Assembly (NCBI GenBank): GCA_022571845.1
Contig: JACZXB010000001.1
Coordinates: 523,037-587,036, forward strand
Direction of reading: 5' to 3'
Origin: Candidatus Zixiibacteriota bacterium
Lineage (GTDB): Bacteria; Zixibacteria; MSB-5A5; GN15; FEB-12
DNA length: 64,000 bases
Shown: one piece after another, positions 26,054-37,800 of the stretch
How positions within the stretch are numbered: the stretch's first letter is position 1
Layout of the letters: each line of letters starts with the position of its first letter
The notes under the pieces: model-generated
What the model saw: only the letters and a program-made list of their open reading frames with translations
Databases searched by the model: none
What the model was told of the DNA's origin: nothing
Program-made: the position numbers and the translations under genes

Positions 26054-26632
26054 ATGAAATTAAAAAAATTCCTGGCCAACATTAAACTTTATCAGCAAAA
26101 GGGGAAAATGGAGTCAGAAATGTTCGACTTTCCTGAAAGCCTGCAGTCCCCCAAACAGATTCTAGTCTGTCTTCCCGAAGGTCTCAGAGAACTGACAGTG
26201 GTCAAGCAGTTCTTACCAACGCTTACCAGTTTGTTTAAGTCATCGGATTTTACTTTGCTCTCGATGCCCGGGGTGCGGGTTGCGGATATTTACCCCCGCA
26301 AAGGATTTAATATTGTATCTCCCTCGTCCGATCAAGTGACCTGGTCCGGTGTGGCTAAACCTTCCTTTCTGTCTACCTTGAGCCAGTACAATTTTGACAT
26401 GATATTGGATTTAAATTTTGAAAATTCGGCGTTTACATCTTCCATATTATTGAATTTCCCGAAAGCGCTTCGAGTCGGTAAAGGGAACCATCGGGGAAAT
26501 CCGTTTTATAATTTAGAAATAAAAACCAGATATTTAAGAGACGAAAGAAACATTTACCGCTCATTATTCGATACCTTAGCGCTGCTTAAAACCGGCCGGT
26601 CATCTAAGACTCCGGCACAATCCGGAATTTAA
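26054..26632 (+). CDS. Uncharacterised protein resembling GT9/DUF6913-type proteins
   Basis: This 192-residue soluble protein has no signal peptide. It has a Rossmann-like run with strand ILVCLPEGLREL, an FTLLSMPG strand and FDMILDLNFENSAFTSSILL followed by ALRVGKGNHRGNPFYNLEIK. This resembles the acceptor-side half of heptosyltransferase (GT9)-like proteins, especially short ones annotated DUF6913. The C-terminal nucleotide-sugar half is missing, so enzymatic activity is doubtful. It starts at the base after the rodZ-like stop and is followed by smc after 12 bp. Function unknown. Confidence 0.6.
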   Translation: MKLKKFLANIKLYQQKGKMESEMFDFPESLQSPKQILVCLPEGLRELTVVKQFLPTLTSLFKSSDFTLLSMPGVRVADIYPRKGFNIVSPSSDQVTWSGVAKPSFLSTLSQYNFDMILDLNFENSAFTSSILLNFPKALRVGKGNHRGNPFYNLEIKTRYLRDERNIYRSLFDTLALLKTGRSSKTPAQSGI

Positions 26633-26644
26633 CCTGGAGGCAAT

Positions 26645-29600
26645 TTGTACTTAAAGCAACTGGAGCTGGTAGGCTTTAAATCTTTTCCCAACAAGACCGT
26701 CATAAAATTTTCACAGGGAAAAACATCGATAGTCGGACCAAACGGCTGCGGCAAAACCAATATCCTTGACGCTATCCGCTGGGTAATGGGAGAGCAGAAA
26801 ACTTCGCTTTTACGCGGAAGCAGTATGCAGGAAGTGATATTTAACGGCAGCCGCGATATGGCACCATTGGGTATGGCCGAAGTTTCTCTGACTATGATTA
26901 ATAACCGCGGTGTGCTGCCGGTCGAATACAGCGAAGTTCAAATAACCCGCAGGCTTTTTAGAAGCGGCGAAGCCGAGTATTTATTAAACAAAGTCCCCTG
27001 TCGTCTGAAGGACATTACCGAGCTGTTTTTTGATACGGGCGCCGGGGCGCACTCTTATTCGGTAATTCAGCAGGAGATGATTGACTCGATAATATCTGAC
27101 AAGGCTGAGGAGCGGCGGTTTCTTTTCGAAGAAGCTGCCGGTATTACCAAGTACAAGCAGAGGAAAAATGCTGCCCTTCGCAAACTCGATGCCACCGACC
27201 AGGACCTTCAGAGGCTAAGAGATATTTATTCCGAAGTGAAAACTCAGGTAAATTCTCTTAAACGTCAGCAGCGTAAAGCAGAAAGATATCAAATTTTAAG
27301 TGACGAAGTCCGCAACTGGGAGCTGTTCTTTACTTCTAAGAGAGTCAAAAAGATTGAAACAGAAAAGCGCCTCTTAAAAGAACGATTCGATGAGTTATCC
27401 GGCAATCTGACAGCCAACGAAGTCGGAGTAGACAGCCTGGGGGCCGAGGTTGAATCCAAACGGGAAATACAGCTTGAAATAGAAAAAGAACTGAGCAGGG
27501 TAACCAACGAATTGTTTGAAACGACAGAAACTGCCCACAAATATGAAAAAGAAATTTCCGTTCTGACTGAGAAAAAGTCTAATGCAACTAATCTGATAGA
27601 GCGGAACGAAAAGGAAATTGAGGCTCTTAATCTCCGCTCTCAGATTCTCTCAGAGCAGGCCGTAGACACCGGCGCTGAGATAAATGAACATCGGGCAAAA
27701 TACGAAGCGGTTGACAACAACCTCAATGAAGCCCAGAACAGACAAGCTCTGGTTGATAAGCAACTTCTGGATATGCGCAGTTCCAAAGACGGTGAGAACT
27801 CTAAGTTAATTGAACTGGAAAGCAGATTATCTTCAGGCAAAACAGAAGACGACAATATTCAAACTCAGATTGAAGACCTTACTATTCACCTCGAGGAATT
27901 AAACAAGAGCAAGATAGAGCTGTCAGAGAAAAAAACTGAATTAGCTGCCAATCTGGAAAAACTAGGCACCATAACAGACGAACTGTCACAGAGCAGAATC
28001 TCGGCACAGACTGAGTTGAGCAAAACTACCCAACAACAAGCGACAAAGAAAAACGTTCTTGAACAGACCGGAAAAGAAATTTCTAAGAGCTATGCCTCAA
28101 TTGAAGCCAGCCAGGCGCAGCAAAAAATTTTGAGTGAACTAATATACTCATTCGGAGGCACCCACGCCGGCGTAATAAAAGTCCTTGAGTTCAAGGATGA
28201 AATAAAAGGAATTCAAGGAACTGTAGCGGACCGCTTCAAACCAGCTGCAGGAATGGAAAAAGCTGTTGAGTCAGCTCTGGGTGATATCTCGCACTATGTC
28301 ATTTGCGACAGCAAAGATACTGCAGAAAAAATAATCGAGCGACTCAGAATAGAAAACAAAGGCCGGGCAGGATTAATTGTTCCTAACGCCGGCAGCTTGA
28401 ACCCTCAGATCAAACGTCCGGAACTGAGCTCTTCAGGATTTGTTGGCTGGCTTGATGAGTTCGTATCGACAGCTGAGAATTTGAAACCATTAATGCAAAC
28501 TGTTCTGTCGCAGACTGCCGTCTTCGAAGCCGGCAGCGACCCCAAATCAATTCTGGAGCACCTCCCCTATGGCTTCAAAGCGGTCTCTACCGATGGACTT
28601 CTCTACACCAGAAACACTATTGTCGGTGGCTCAGCAGAGGCTCTTCAGCTGTTTCGCCGTAAAGATCAGCTTACAGAACTTTCCAAACAAATTGACGAGC
28701 TTAAATTAGTAGCTGAAACTCAGAAACAAACCGAGCACAATTTAGCAAAGCAGATTAGTGACGCCGAGCAGTCAATCAACAGCCTGAATGACAAACTGGA
28801 AAGAAACGAACGGGAAATTGCCTCTAATCAGAAACAGATTGATGAATTAAATTATGAGCTGCGACTTTCTGAAACCGAGCTCTCTCGTCTGACCAAAGAA
28901 ATCGACCTGGCCAGTGAAAAGCAAACGCAGCTGCAGCAAAAGCAATACTCCTTAAATCTTGGCTATGGTCAGTTGAGCGAACAAAAACAGAGTTTAGTAA
29001 ATGAACTAAACCTGTCTTCAAAGAAACTCGAAGAGATAGAGCGCTTATCCGGAGAATCGCAGTCGCTGGTGAGCAAACTCCAGGTCAAAGCAGTAAGGAC
29101 ACAGAGCAAAATTGACCAGTGCGACAACAAATTAAACTATACCAAAGAGTTGTTGGATGAAATATCCAGTACTATAGTGACAAAATCCGCAGAGATAGAA
29201 GATGCTCAGGAAGAAATAGAAATTTCTGTCAAGAGATCAGCTGAACTTGAAACCAAGCTTAAACTTACTTTTGAGTCACGCACTGAAATCAGCGAATCTC
29301 AAAGTACACTTAGACAAAAGTTCGATGAACTGCAGGGACAAACATTCAGTTCTGAGAAGCGTCTAAAAGAGCTGCGCCTGGTTAAAGACAAGCTCAGCAA
29401 AGAGAGTCATACTATTGAGATGCAAACGAGCGCTCTCGAAAACGAGCTCAAAGGCAGTACCGAGCGGATGCTAGAGGACTACAACGTAAATATCCGGGAG
29501 TTTGAAAGCCAGAACCCCATCCCCGAAATGCCCGCAAGCGAGGCCGTTGCCCATCTTACCAGGCAAAAAGAGCTTTTGAAAAATTTCGGGGCAGTCAATC

Positions 29601-30352
29601 TCCTGGCGCTGGAAGAATACCAGTCAACCAGCAACCGCAAAGAATTTCTGGAAAAACAGCTTACCGACCTTGAAACGGCGCGTGATGATCTCCTGGCCAC
29701 CATTACCAAAATAAACAAAACCGCCCGGACACTTTTTGAAGAAACATTTGAGAAAGTTAAAGATAATTTTCAGATGCTGTTCACCGAATTGTTTGAAGGC
29801 GGCGAAGCCAGCATATATCTCGAAAACCCCAACGACTCACTTGAATCAAATATTGAAATTACTGCCCGCCCCCGCGGCAAGAAACTTATTGCTATTACCA
29901 TGATGTCCGGTGGAGAACGGGCGCTGACGGCTATCGCACTGTTGTTTGCGCTATACCTGGTAAAACCGTCTGCTTACTGTATTCTCGATGAGATAGACGC
30001 ACCTTTAGATGATGCCAACTGCCGCCGATTTTTGAAATTGATTGCTCGCTTCGCAGATAACACCCAGTTCATTATTATTACGCACAACAAAATCACTATG
30101 GAAGCTGCTGATAATCTCTATGGTGTGACAATGTCCAGCCCCGGTGTTTCTCAAATTGTGGCGGTCAAGTTCAGCCAGGTTAACTCAGAAACCGGCGAGG
30201 TTAGGCTGGAAACCCCAGCTGATATTATCGAAACCGACGAGGCTGCAGAAAAAACAACTATAGCAGAAACAGACGATCTGATTCCACAACCGGTAGTTGA
30301 TAGAATTAGTCCGAAAATCGAATCTCCGGTAAAAAACAGAGAAGATAATTAG
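26645..30352 (+). CDS. smc: Chromosome segregation protein SMC
   Basis: This 1235-residue protein has the complete SMC layout. Walker A is GPNGCGKTN (residues 31-39). A long coiled coil follows, then a hinge around residues 500-670 (THAGVIKVLEFKD to LLYTRNTIVGGSAEA) and a second coiled coil. The signature MMSGGERALTAIALLF is near residue 1087 and Walker B AYCILDEIDAPLDDAN near 1110. The start is TTG at 26645, behind GGAGG at 26636-26640. A 70-residue acidic tail follows the ATPase head. ScpA and ScpB are not in the window. The SMC complex compacts and separates chromosomes. Confidence 0.97.
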   Translation: MYLKQLELVGFKSFPNKTVIKFSQGKTSIVGPNGCGKTNILDAIRWVMGEQKTSLLRGSSMQEVIFNGSRDMAPLGMAEVSLTMINNRGVLPVEYSEVQITRRLFRSGEAEYLLNKVPCRLKDITELFFDTGAGAHSYSVIQQEMIDSIISDKAEERRFLFEEAAGITKYKQRKNAALRKLDATDQDLQRLRDIYSEVKTQVNSLKRQQRKAERYQILSDEVRNWELFFTSKRVKKIETEKRLLKERFDELSGNLTANEVGVDSLGAEVESKREIQLEIEKELSRVTNELFETTETAHKYEKEISVLTEKKSNATNLIERNEKEIEALNLRSQILSEQAVDTGAEINEHRAKYEAVDNNLNEAQNRQALVDKQLLDMRSSKDGENSKLIELESRLSSGKTEDDNIQTQIEDLTIHLEELNKSKIELSEKKTELAANLEKLGTITDELSQSRISAQTELSKTTQQQATKKNVLEQTGKEISKSYASIEASQAQQKILSELIYSFGGTHAGVIKVLEFKDEIKGIQGTVADRFKPAAGMEKAVESALGDISHYVICDSKDTAEKIIERLRIENKGRAGLIVPNAGSLNPQIKRPELSSSGFVGWLDEFVSTAENLKPLMQTVLSQTAVFEAGSDPKSILEHLPYGFKAVSTDGLLYTRNTIVGGSAEALQLFRRKDQLTELSKQIDELKLVAETQKQTEHNLAKQISDAEQSINSLNDKLERNEREIASNQKQIDELNYELRLSETELSRLTKEIDLASEKQTQLQQKQYSLNLGYGQLSEQKQSLVNELNLSSKKLEEIERLSGESQSLVSKLQVKAVRTQSKIDQCDNKLNYTKELLDEISSTIVTKSAEIEDAQEEIEISVKRSAELETKLKLTFESRTEISESQSTLRQKFDELQGQTFSSEKRLKELRLVKDKLSKESHTIEMQTSALENELKGSTERMLEDYNVNIREFESQNPIPEMPASEAVAHLTRQKELLKNFGAVNLLALEEYQSTSNRKEFLEKQLTDLETARDDLLATITKINKTARTLFEETFEKVKDNFQMLFTELFEGGEASIYLENPNDSLESNIEITARPRGKKLIAITMMSGGERALTAIALLFALYLVKPSAYCILDEIDAPLDDANCRRFLKLIARFADNTQFIIITHNKITMEAADNLYGVTMSSPGVSQIVAVKFSQVNSETGEVRLETPADIIETDEAAEKTTIAETDDLIPQPVVDRISPKIESPVKNREDN

Positions 30353-30366
30353 TTCTCTATTCACAA

Positions 30367-31281
30367 ATGTCCGGCGTTCTAAGTAAACTTAAAAGTTCAC
30401 TATCTAAGACCAGAGCTAATATCTTTGGCAAAATCTCCAGACTGGTTTTAAACAGGAAAATCGATGACGATCTTCTGGAGGAGATTGAAGAGACGCTTAT
30501 CGAAGCCGATGTTGGCATTAAGGCTACCGGGCGGCTGATAGAAACTGTCAAAGCAAAAGCCAAAGAGCAGAATCTTACCCGGGCAGAAGATATAATTCCT
30601 CTATTAAAAGATGAAATTGCGACTCTGCTATCATTCGAGAATCGTGACGTTCCCCAAAAAACTGGGGAAAGACCAGAGGTCTGGCTTATTATGGGAGTAA
30701 ACGGGGCCGGTAAAACAACCACTATAGGGAAACTTTCGACTATTATGTCGTCGCAAGGCAAAAAAGTAATTATTGCAGCCTGTGATACTTTTAGGGCAGC
30801 CGCTATTGACCAGATAGCAATCTGGGCTGAGAGAAGTAATGTTGATATTGTCAAATCTCAGGAAGGCTCCGACCCGGCAGCAGTAGCCTTTGACGCCGCA
30901 ACTGCTGCCAAAGCACGAAAGGCCGACTTTCTTCTGGTAGACACTGCCGGCAGACTGCACACAAAAACAAATCTGATGGAAGAACTAAAAAAAATTAAAC
31001 GCACGATAAACAAGGCCCTGCCTGATGCAGCAGTTTATTCAAAGTTAGTTATCGATGGTTCCACCGGTCAGAACGCTGTCAGTCAGGTGAAACAGTTCGG
31101 TGAAGCTGTAGGCTGCGACGGTATCATTATTACAAAACTCGACGGTACTGCCAAAGGAGGAGTGGTAATTGCCATAGCAGCAGAGCTGCAAGTGCCTATA
31201 GAATATATTGGCATTGGTGAAGGAATCGAGGACTTGCAGATTTTCGACGCCAGAGAATTTACTGAGGCACTTTTTTCTTAG
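30367..31281 (+). CDS. ftsY: Signal recognition particle receptor FtsY
   Basis: This 304-residue SRP GTPase has the four-helix N domain at residues 1-90 and the G domain after it. G1 is MGVNGAGKTTTIGKL (about 108-122), followed by AACDTFRAAAIDQI, LLVDTAGRLHTKTNLMEEL and ITKLDGTAKGG. The closing IGIGEGIEDLQIFDAREF is standard. It has no long acidic A domain, as in many non-proteobacterial FtsY proteins. It begins 14 bp after smc, a common gene pairing. Confidence 0.97.
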   Translation: MSGVLSKLKSSLSKTRANIFGKISRLVLNRKIDDDLLEEIEETLIEADVGIKATGRLIETVKAKAKEQNLTRAEDIIPLLKDEIATLLSFENRDVPQKTGERPEVWLIMGVNGAGKTTTIGKLSTIMSSQGKKVIIAACDTFRAAAIDQIAIWAERSNVDIVKSQEGSDPAAVAFDAATAAKARKADFLLVDTAGRLHTKTNLMEELKKIKRTINKALPDAAVYSKLVIDGSTGQNAVSQVKQFGEAVGCDGIIITKLDGTAKGGVVIAIAAELQVPIEYIGIGEGIEDLQIFDAREFTEALFS

Positions 31282-31302
31282 CATAAATTCAAGGAATCAG
31301 TT

Positions 31303-31773
31303 TTGGTCAAATTAGAAATTGTCGCGGTTGACAAATCCAAAGATAGCTGGCTGGACGAAGCTGTCGCTCATTATGAAAAACTCCTCTCAAAATATACCAG
31401 AATCAAGTGGACAGTTATTACTTCGCCGGCAAAATCATCTTCGCTCTCTCCTGCTTAAATAAAACGACTGGAAGCCGATAAGCTCGAAAAAAATCTGGGT
31501 GACTGCTATCTGTTAGCCCTGGCAGATAGTGGAATAAAGATTTATCGTTTTACATTCGCAAAAAACTTAGAGAAGCTCTCTGTCAGAAGCAGCAACTAAT
31601 TCAAAATAGTTATCGGCGGACCTTACGGACTTGACCACAGCATACTAAAAGAGGCGAACGAAGTTTGGTCATTATCCGGACTCACATTTTCTCATCAAAT
31701 TATAAAAATAGTTTTGCTGAAGCAACTTTTCCGAGCCTTTTCAATTTTGCAAAACAGAGACTACCACAAGTAG
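31303..31773 (+). pseudogene. rlmH: rlmH (23S rRNA pseudouridine-1915 N3-methyltransferase) with two in-frame TAA codons
   Basis: The frame from TTG 31303 to TAG 31771-31773 would encode 156 residues, exactly the family length, without any indel. It is interrupted by TAA at 31456-31458 and TAA at 31597-31599. SPOUT methyltransferase features are otherwise preserved: an N-terminal KLEIVAVDKSKDSWLDEAVA, the SAM-binding VIGGPYGLDHSI, and LTFSHQIIKIVLLKQLFRAF ending in DYHK, the usual RlmH C-terminus. The first TAA sits where Glu is expected before IKRLEADKLEKN. Other genes here use TAA as a normal stop, so this is not reassignment. It is recent gene loss or base errors in the sequence. It lies 21 bp after ftsY. 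Confidence 0.8.
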
Positions 31774-31795
31774 ATAGATTATCAGAATTTTGAGT

Positions 31796-31829
31796 AAAAA
31801 AAGCGCCCGCAAACAAGCACGCGGACGCT
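31796..31829 (-). terminator. Rho-independent terminator after the giant secreted protein gene
   Basis: On the minus strand a 9-bp stem (AGCGTCCGC/GCGGGCGCT, one G-U pair) with a 10-nt loop is followed by seven T. It lies 26 bp past the stop at 31855. Confidence 0.85.
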
Positions 31830-31854
31830 TTGAGGAAAGATAAGAGGGAAAATT

Positions 31855-34800
31855 TTATTTTAGCATCATCATCTTTCGAGTTCTCTTAAAATCACCGGCT
31901 TCGAGTCTGTAGAAATAAACACCACTGGCGACCTGATTCCCGGTCTGGGAAGCGCCATCCCATAGCACCTCAACCATACCGGTTTCATTTGAGCCGGATA
32001 TCTGTCTTACAAGACTGCCGTTTACATTGTATATATTGATCTTCCAGTCTGACTGGTCAGGCAGATAGAAACTAATGTTAGTGCTGGGATTAAACGGATT
32101 CGGATAATTCTGATAAAGCTCAAAATCTGTAGGAAGTTCAATTTCACTAAAGCTTGACCTATATGGCCTGCCATCTCCGTCCGCAAACTCGCTCTTTATA
32201 AGCTCCGGCTGCTGGCCGTTTACGAATCTCAGTTTTATTAACTGGCGATTGCCTGATTCAACAGTATTGCCATTCATGCTGAATACCAGAATGCGAAGTT
32301 CGTCATCAGCTATGTGGTAGCGGAGATCCATATGTTCGGCATCTGCGGCTAGCTCTGGGACTATGTCCGTTTCTGATGAATTAAGTTTGAAGACCAGATA
32401 GGCGCCGCCAATGCCATTGGAGGAATTAGAAGATATTACTAGACCATCTTTGTTTCGAACTAACTGCAACAGAAGCTCTTGATCATGAGGATTTAGTTTT
32501 GGTATCGGGTCGGCATCGCCAAGAATAATTCGAATGAGCAGGACCAAATCAGCAACCGAAAGCGTGATTCCATCGGCGTTAATATCTGTTGCTGCAATCT
32601 GAGCAACAACATTGATAGTGAAAACTCTCAAGCCATAGATGAAGTAGTTGGTGAACACAATCGCATCTGCAACTTCATAAGGCACGGAGTTAAGGTTTAT
32701 ATCACCCCGGTCGTTAAAAGAGACCTGATCGAGTATACAAATACCTCCGTTAAAGAACTCAACACATCTTCTTGGTGCTACTTCGGCTTCAGGTCCTATG
32801 CAGGAGTCAGGTGTACCCATTCCCTGCGGCCTGCTGCTTTCAGGAAAACTTATGCTGTCTTCTTCGTCCCAGATTAAGATACCTTCTCCATTATAAATCT
32901 TATTGTCAATGAACAATTCGTTACCCGAAGGGTTACCAAAAGTATTATCGCTGCAGTCAAACCAGATAAAGTTTATCGGCAGGAACAATCCGCTAATGTT
33001 CTGGTTGTTAGAAACCTGGAACGTAATTTTTATAAATCTTCCGTTAGGCGATAGCGCTTCGACCGGCGGATGGGCCGCGCCGTTGCTGATATCTGCAATA
33101 CCGATGAAACGAATTGTTCCCGAAGGACAGGCGCTGCCGCAGGAGGCTGAGTTGAGTCTATAGGTAAAGAACTCCCAGCTTTCTATTTCTGTTCCTTCTT
33201 TGGTGGCGTTGCTAAAGGACGTCACCGTAGCATCATAGCCAACTAGAAGATCAAAACCGCCGATTGCACGATTTGTCTCTATATTTATAAAAACATCATG
33301 CGTTCTTCCCACCGGGATACATTCACCCGGATCAATTACAAGTACTACACACTTATCGCAGTCGGGGCCAGGCACAACTTCTACTGTAAATGAATCTACT
33401 ACCTGGTTACAGCCGTCATCGACTTGAATGCAGAAAGTATAAGTACCGAACACATTTTCGTCTGGCTCAAAACAGACCTGACCGCTGTCTAATGTGGCAA
33501 GTTCCAGTGTACCCGGGCCGCAAATTTTTGTGATATTCAGAAGTGAATCATCTGTTGCAAAAATTCCCGGAATGCAAATCTGCCCGGTATCAAAATCACA
33601 GCGTTCAACAACGACACCTTGCGGAAGTGACAAAACGGGCGGTTCATCTACATCGAAATTGATTGTTGTAACACAGCTGTCTGATCCGCATGTGCCCTGG
33701 GCATAAGTAATAACTTGAATTGTGCCATCCTGACTGACAGTTACGCATATCGTACTATCGGTGAGGACTGCATTATCACTTACAGAAAGCTCGACATCCG
33801 AACCTGTAACAGATACCGGGAAGCAGATAAAATTTCCGTCATTAAGACAGATGCTGGTGTCAATTTGGATCGGACAGCTAATAACAGGAGGCTCCAGGAC
33901 TGTGGCATTAAGGACGAATAAGCAGGTATCAGTATTGCATATTGCTTCGGCAACTACCATCACATCATGTGCACCTGATACTTCCGGGAAAACCACAACC
34001 AGCCCCAAATCGTGATTATAATACCCATTAAGCTCTCCATTTAAGAACACTGTTACGGTTACATCAAAAGGAGTAACTAGTACTGATACCGTGGCAGAAT
34101 CTCCAATACAGATCGTACGAGACTGCGCTCCTGAAGGACAGGTTATATTTGCTACTGATATCGAAATTCTTATAGCCGTAGTATCAGAGCCAATTGCACC
34201 GCAAGAATCGTAGGCAGTAAAAATAAGATTGTACAAACCCTGAGCCGGCGGAGTAAAGCAGTATTCATTGCCGGTCAAAATGCCGTCCGGACCTACGACA
34301 CTATCTATATTATTGTCTGCGTCTGTTACTGTAAACGGCACGCAAATTTCCGGAATTTCACAGACATCATATGTTGTATCAGGCGCTGAGACTAAGGCCG
34401 GAGGTGAATTAGCTTCGACTCTGATGCTGAAGTCGCAAGTATCTGCGCCGCATGCACCAATGCCAATAATCGTTAAATTATAGGTTCCGGCTTCGGACAC
34501 CGGCAAACATACTGAATCGCCAGAAATAAAGGCCGGAGCAGTAACGCTCAGAGACTGTACCGAATTAGATTTTATTATCGGATAACAAAGTGTATCCGGC
34601 CCGCAGATTGTAACTGAATCGTCTGCCGGACAGGATATGAAAATTGAATCTACAATTGTAACATCGAAGTACAACTGGCAAGTCAAGGTACTGCATGGAG
34701 AGTAAACGCTTAAATCAATGGTATAGAATCCGCTGGTGTTTGCCGTGAAAAAGATCTCGCTTTCATCAAAATAACCAAAACTCGTTATTATACTATCAGG

Positions 34801-37800
34801 CTGCCCGGAAATGTCTATGAATCTGCTTACTAAACCGGGGAAACATAAACTGGAAATAAGAGTGTCCAGCGGACAGTCAAGGCCAATAGCCTGATCATTT
34901 TCTATGCTAATGCACTTAGTCGTTGTGTCAGCCAGACCGCAGGAATCTGTTGCTATTACGTCGATGCAATATAGACCAACCGTATCTGTCGGCGTAAAGC
35001 AAATCTGCTGATTTTCGGAATCGAAATAACCTAAAGATGGTACCACGCTGACGATGTTGTTTTCGCGGTCAAAAATATCAAGCGGCAAGCAGATTTCGCC
35101 AAATACACAGATTACGTAGACTGAATCCGAAACAGCAAAACTTATTTCCGGCGCCTCATTTATAAATACTGTTACCGTTATCTGAGCAGAGGCCTGGGCG
35201 CCGCATGAATCGGTCGCCGAGACCTGCAGGATATAGACACCTTCGGTATCTGCTGCGAAGCTTAACAGACTGCTAAACGGCTCATAGGAAGCCCAGCTAT
35301 CGGTATTGATTGAAACGATATTGTTATCAGGGTCACCGATTGCGACCGGGAAACTTACAAAATCCGGTCCGCACAGCACAAAAGTAGTATCACCGGGCAA
35401 ATGAACTACCGGTGCTTGGTTACAAACAACATTGACAGTAAACTGACAGATTATAGTATCGCAAGGTGTAACAGCCCTGACAATTATCAGGTTGCGAACA
35501 CCGCATTCGGCATAGAAGCAAACTTGGTTATTCTCTGCATCATACCAGGTTGCAATTCCACTAACGCTTATGTCGGCCCAGACAGGAATATTTCCCAGAG
35601 GGAAACAAAGAGTTTCCGGCTGGCAAATGAAGATAGAAGTATCGTTCGGGCAACTGAGGTCAATAAACTGGTCTGTAAGTACAGTGACGACAGCCGTATC
35701 GGCGACAACTTTGCCGCAAGAATCTGTGACAGAAGCAATTATAGTGTAAGTTCCGCTGTCATACGGCACAAAACAAATTTCGCCATTCGAATAATTTCCG
35801 TAATTGACCGAAATATCACCATCTGCAAACTGCTCTTCAAAGTCTGAGAATAAAAGCGGCAGGCAAATATAAGCTGGTCCGCAGAGATAAACCGTGGTGT
35901 CGGACATTGAAACTTCCACGACCGGTGCAGTATTGAGTATGATATCAAACCACAAGCTGTCTCTGGCTACGCGACCACAGGAGTCGGTTATTTCTACAAT
36001 CAAGTAATCCGAAATGCTGTTTTCAATAGTGACACAGAATAGATTGGTGAGCGGGTCAAACTGTCCGTAATTGACTGTTATCGAATTGAAATTTGCTATA
36101 GTATCAGGGTCAATACAAAACTGGGTCGGCTCGCAAATTACAGCCGCAAAATCTTCACCAAGTTCCACGAAAGGTGCCGGTAGAAAAGTAACCGTGACAT
36201 AGACAGTATCAGCAGCTTCCACTCCGCAGGAATCGACCGCAGAAACCCATACTTCATAGACGCCGGCTGTATCTGCGCTAAAGCAGACGACGTTATTGGT
36301 CAGTTGATAGTTTGATGATACCGAAGAAATATTGTCGTCATCTATTGTGATAAAGAGACAAACAGAATCCCCCGGACATATCTGACGGGTCGTGTCCGGT
36401 CCAAGACTGACTATTGGAGGTGTATTAAGAGTAACTGTAACATTAATTGTATCAACATCCACTGCACCGCAGGAGTCAATTGCTGTAACGATTATTTCGT
36501 AGACCCCTGAACCGTCCGCTATAAAGCAGAGGCTGTCCTGTCCTACTATCAAGCCGATATTTGAGAACAGAACCTCGAGATTATTATCGGGGTCATTCGC
36601 AGAGAACCCAAAACAGATTTCCTGTTCGTTACAGCCTTCGACTGAAAAATCATCACCAAGAATGACAACGGGATCAGAATTAACAATAATGTTTATCGAC
36701 AAGAAATGAGTGGAACTGTTGCCGCAAGAATCCGATCCTTTTAGTCCAATGTCATAAGCTCCGCTCGTATCGGGCACTATACATACCAGGCTGTTATTGG
36801 TAACTGTAGCAGATCCAGAAATTATTTCAATTGTTACCGGGTCACCGTCGCTGTCTGAAGCAGACACTACGAAGCAGACCGTGTCTCCGATACAAGCAAA
36901 GAAATCCAGGTCAAGGGGAATTTCCAATTCCGGTGCCTGATTGAGAATAACCGTTATTGTAACGGTTTGAGTATAGGTTGCAGCAGAATCAAGCGAACCG
37001 TCCTGGCACAAATCAGAAACCTGATAGACAAACAAATAGGCAGCTGAATCAGTTTTTACCGGAGTAAAGCACTGCATTCCAGAATTATCTGTCAGCTGAG
37101 TAAACTGACCCGGTCCCTGACTGAGAATAATTTCCAATGAATCGCCATCAGGGTCAAAGGCAAAGACATCGAAACAGATTTCTTCTAATCCACAGAGATA
37201 AATTGTCGAATCAAACCCAATAATTTCAGGCGGACGGTTAATGATTACGCTATCGCTGATTAGAGCAGTATCGCTGCCGCAACTGTTTGATGCTGCTACT
37301 TCGAAACTATATACGCCTGGTGTATCCGGCAGATAAGTAATTATACCCGACAGAGAATCGACTGAACCGGCTCCCGAGAGAAGTTCAAAAATTGTCGGGT
37401 CAGCAGAATCACTAGTAGCGAATATATTAAGTTCTCTATTAAAAGCTTCTGTGCAATATTTGAATGAGAAGAACTGGTCTGCGATAGTCGGCGCTACACC
37501 GGCATCAATTATTACTCTGAAAGACGACTCACAGAACTCTCCGCACTCATCGGTACAACGGAAAGTAACATCGACAGTATCATTCGCTTGCGGCGTATAG
37601 CACCAGAATCCATTTTCGATTACGCCAGGACCGCTTACGACTTCGCAGCTGATGAGATTTCCGTCAATATCTGAGCCACCAACGGGCAGACAAATTTGCT
37701 GGGTAACGCAGCTGGTAATTGTCGTATCGCCTATCAAATCGCAAACCGGAGCGCTGTTGGTATCGACTATCACCAGCGTCTGACAAGTATCTGAGATGCC

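Noticed and set aside
31303..31773. Reassigned or recoded TAA codons in rlmH
   Set aside because: TAA serves as a normal stop in neighbouring genes and no recoding element is visible, so a pseudogene or base errors are simpler.
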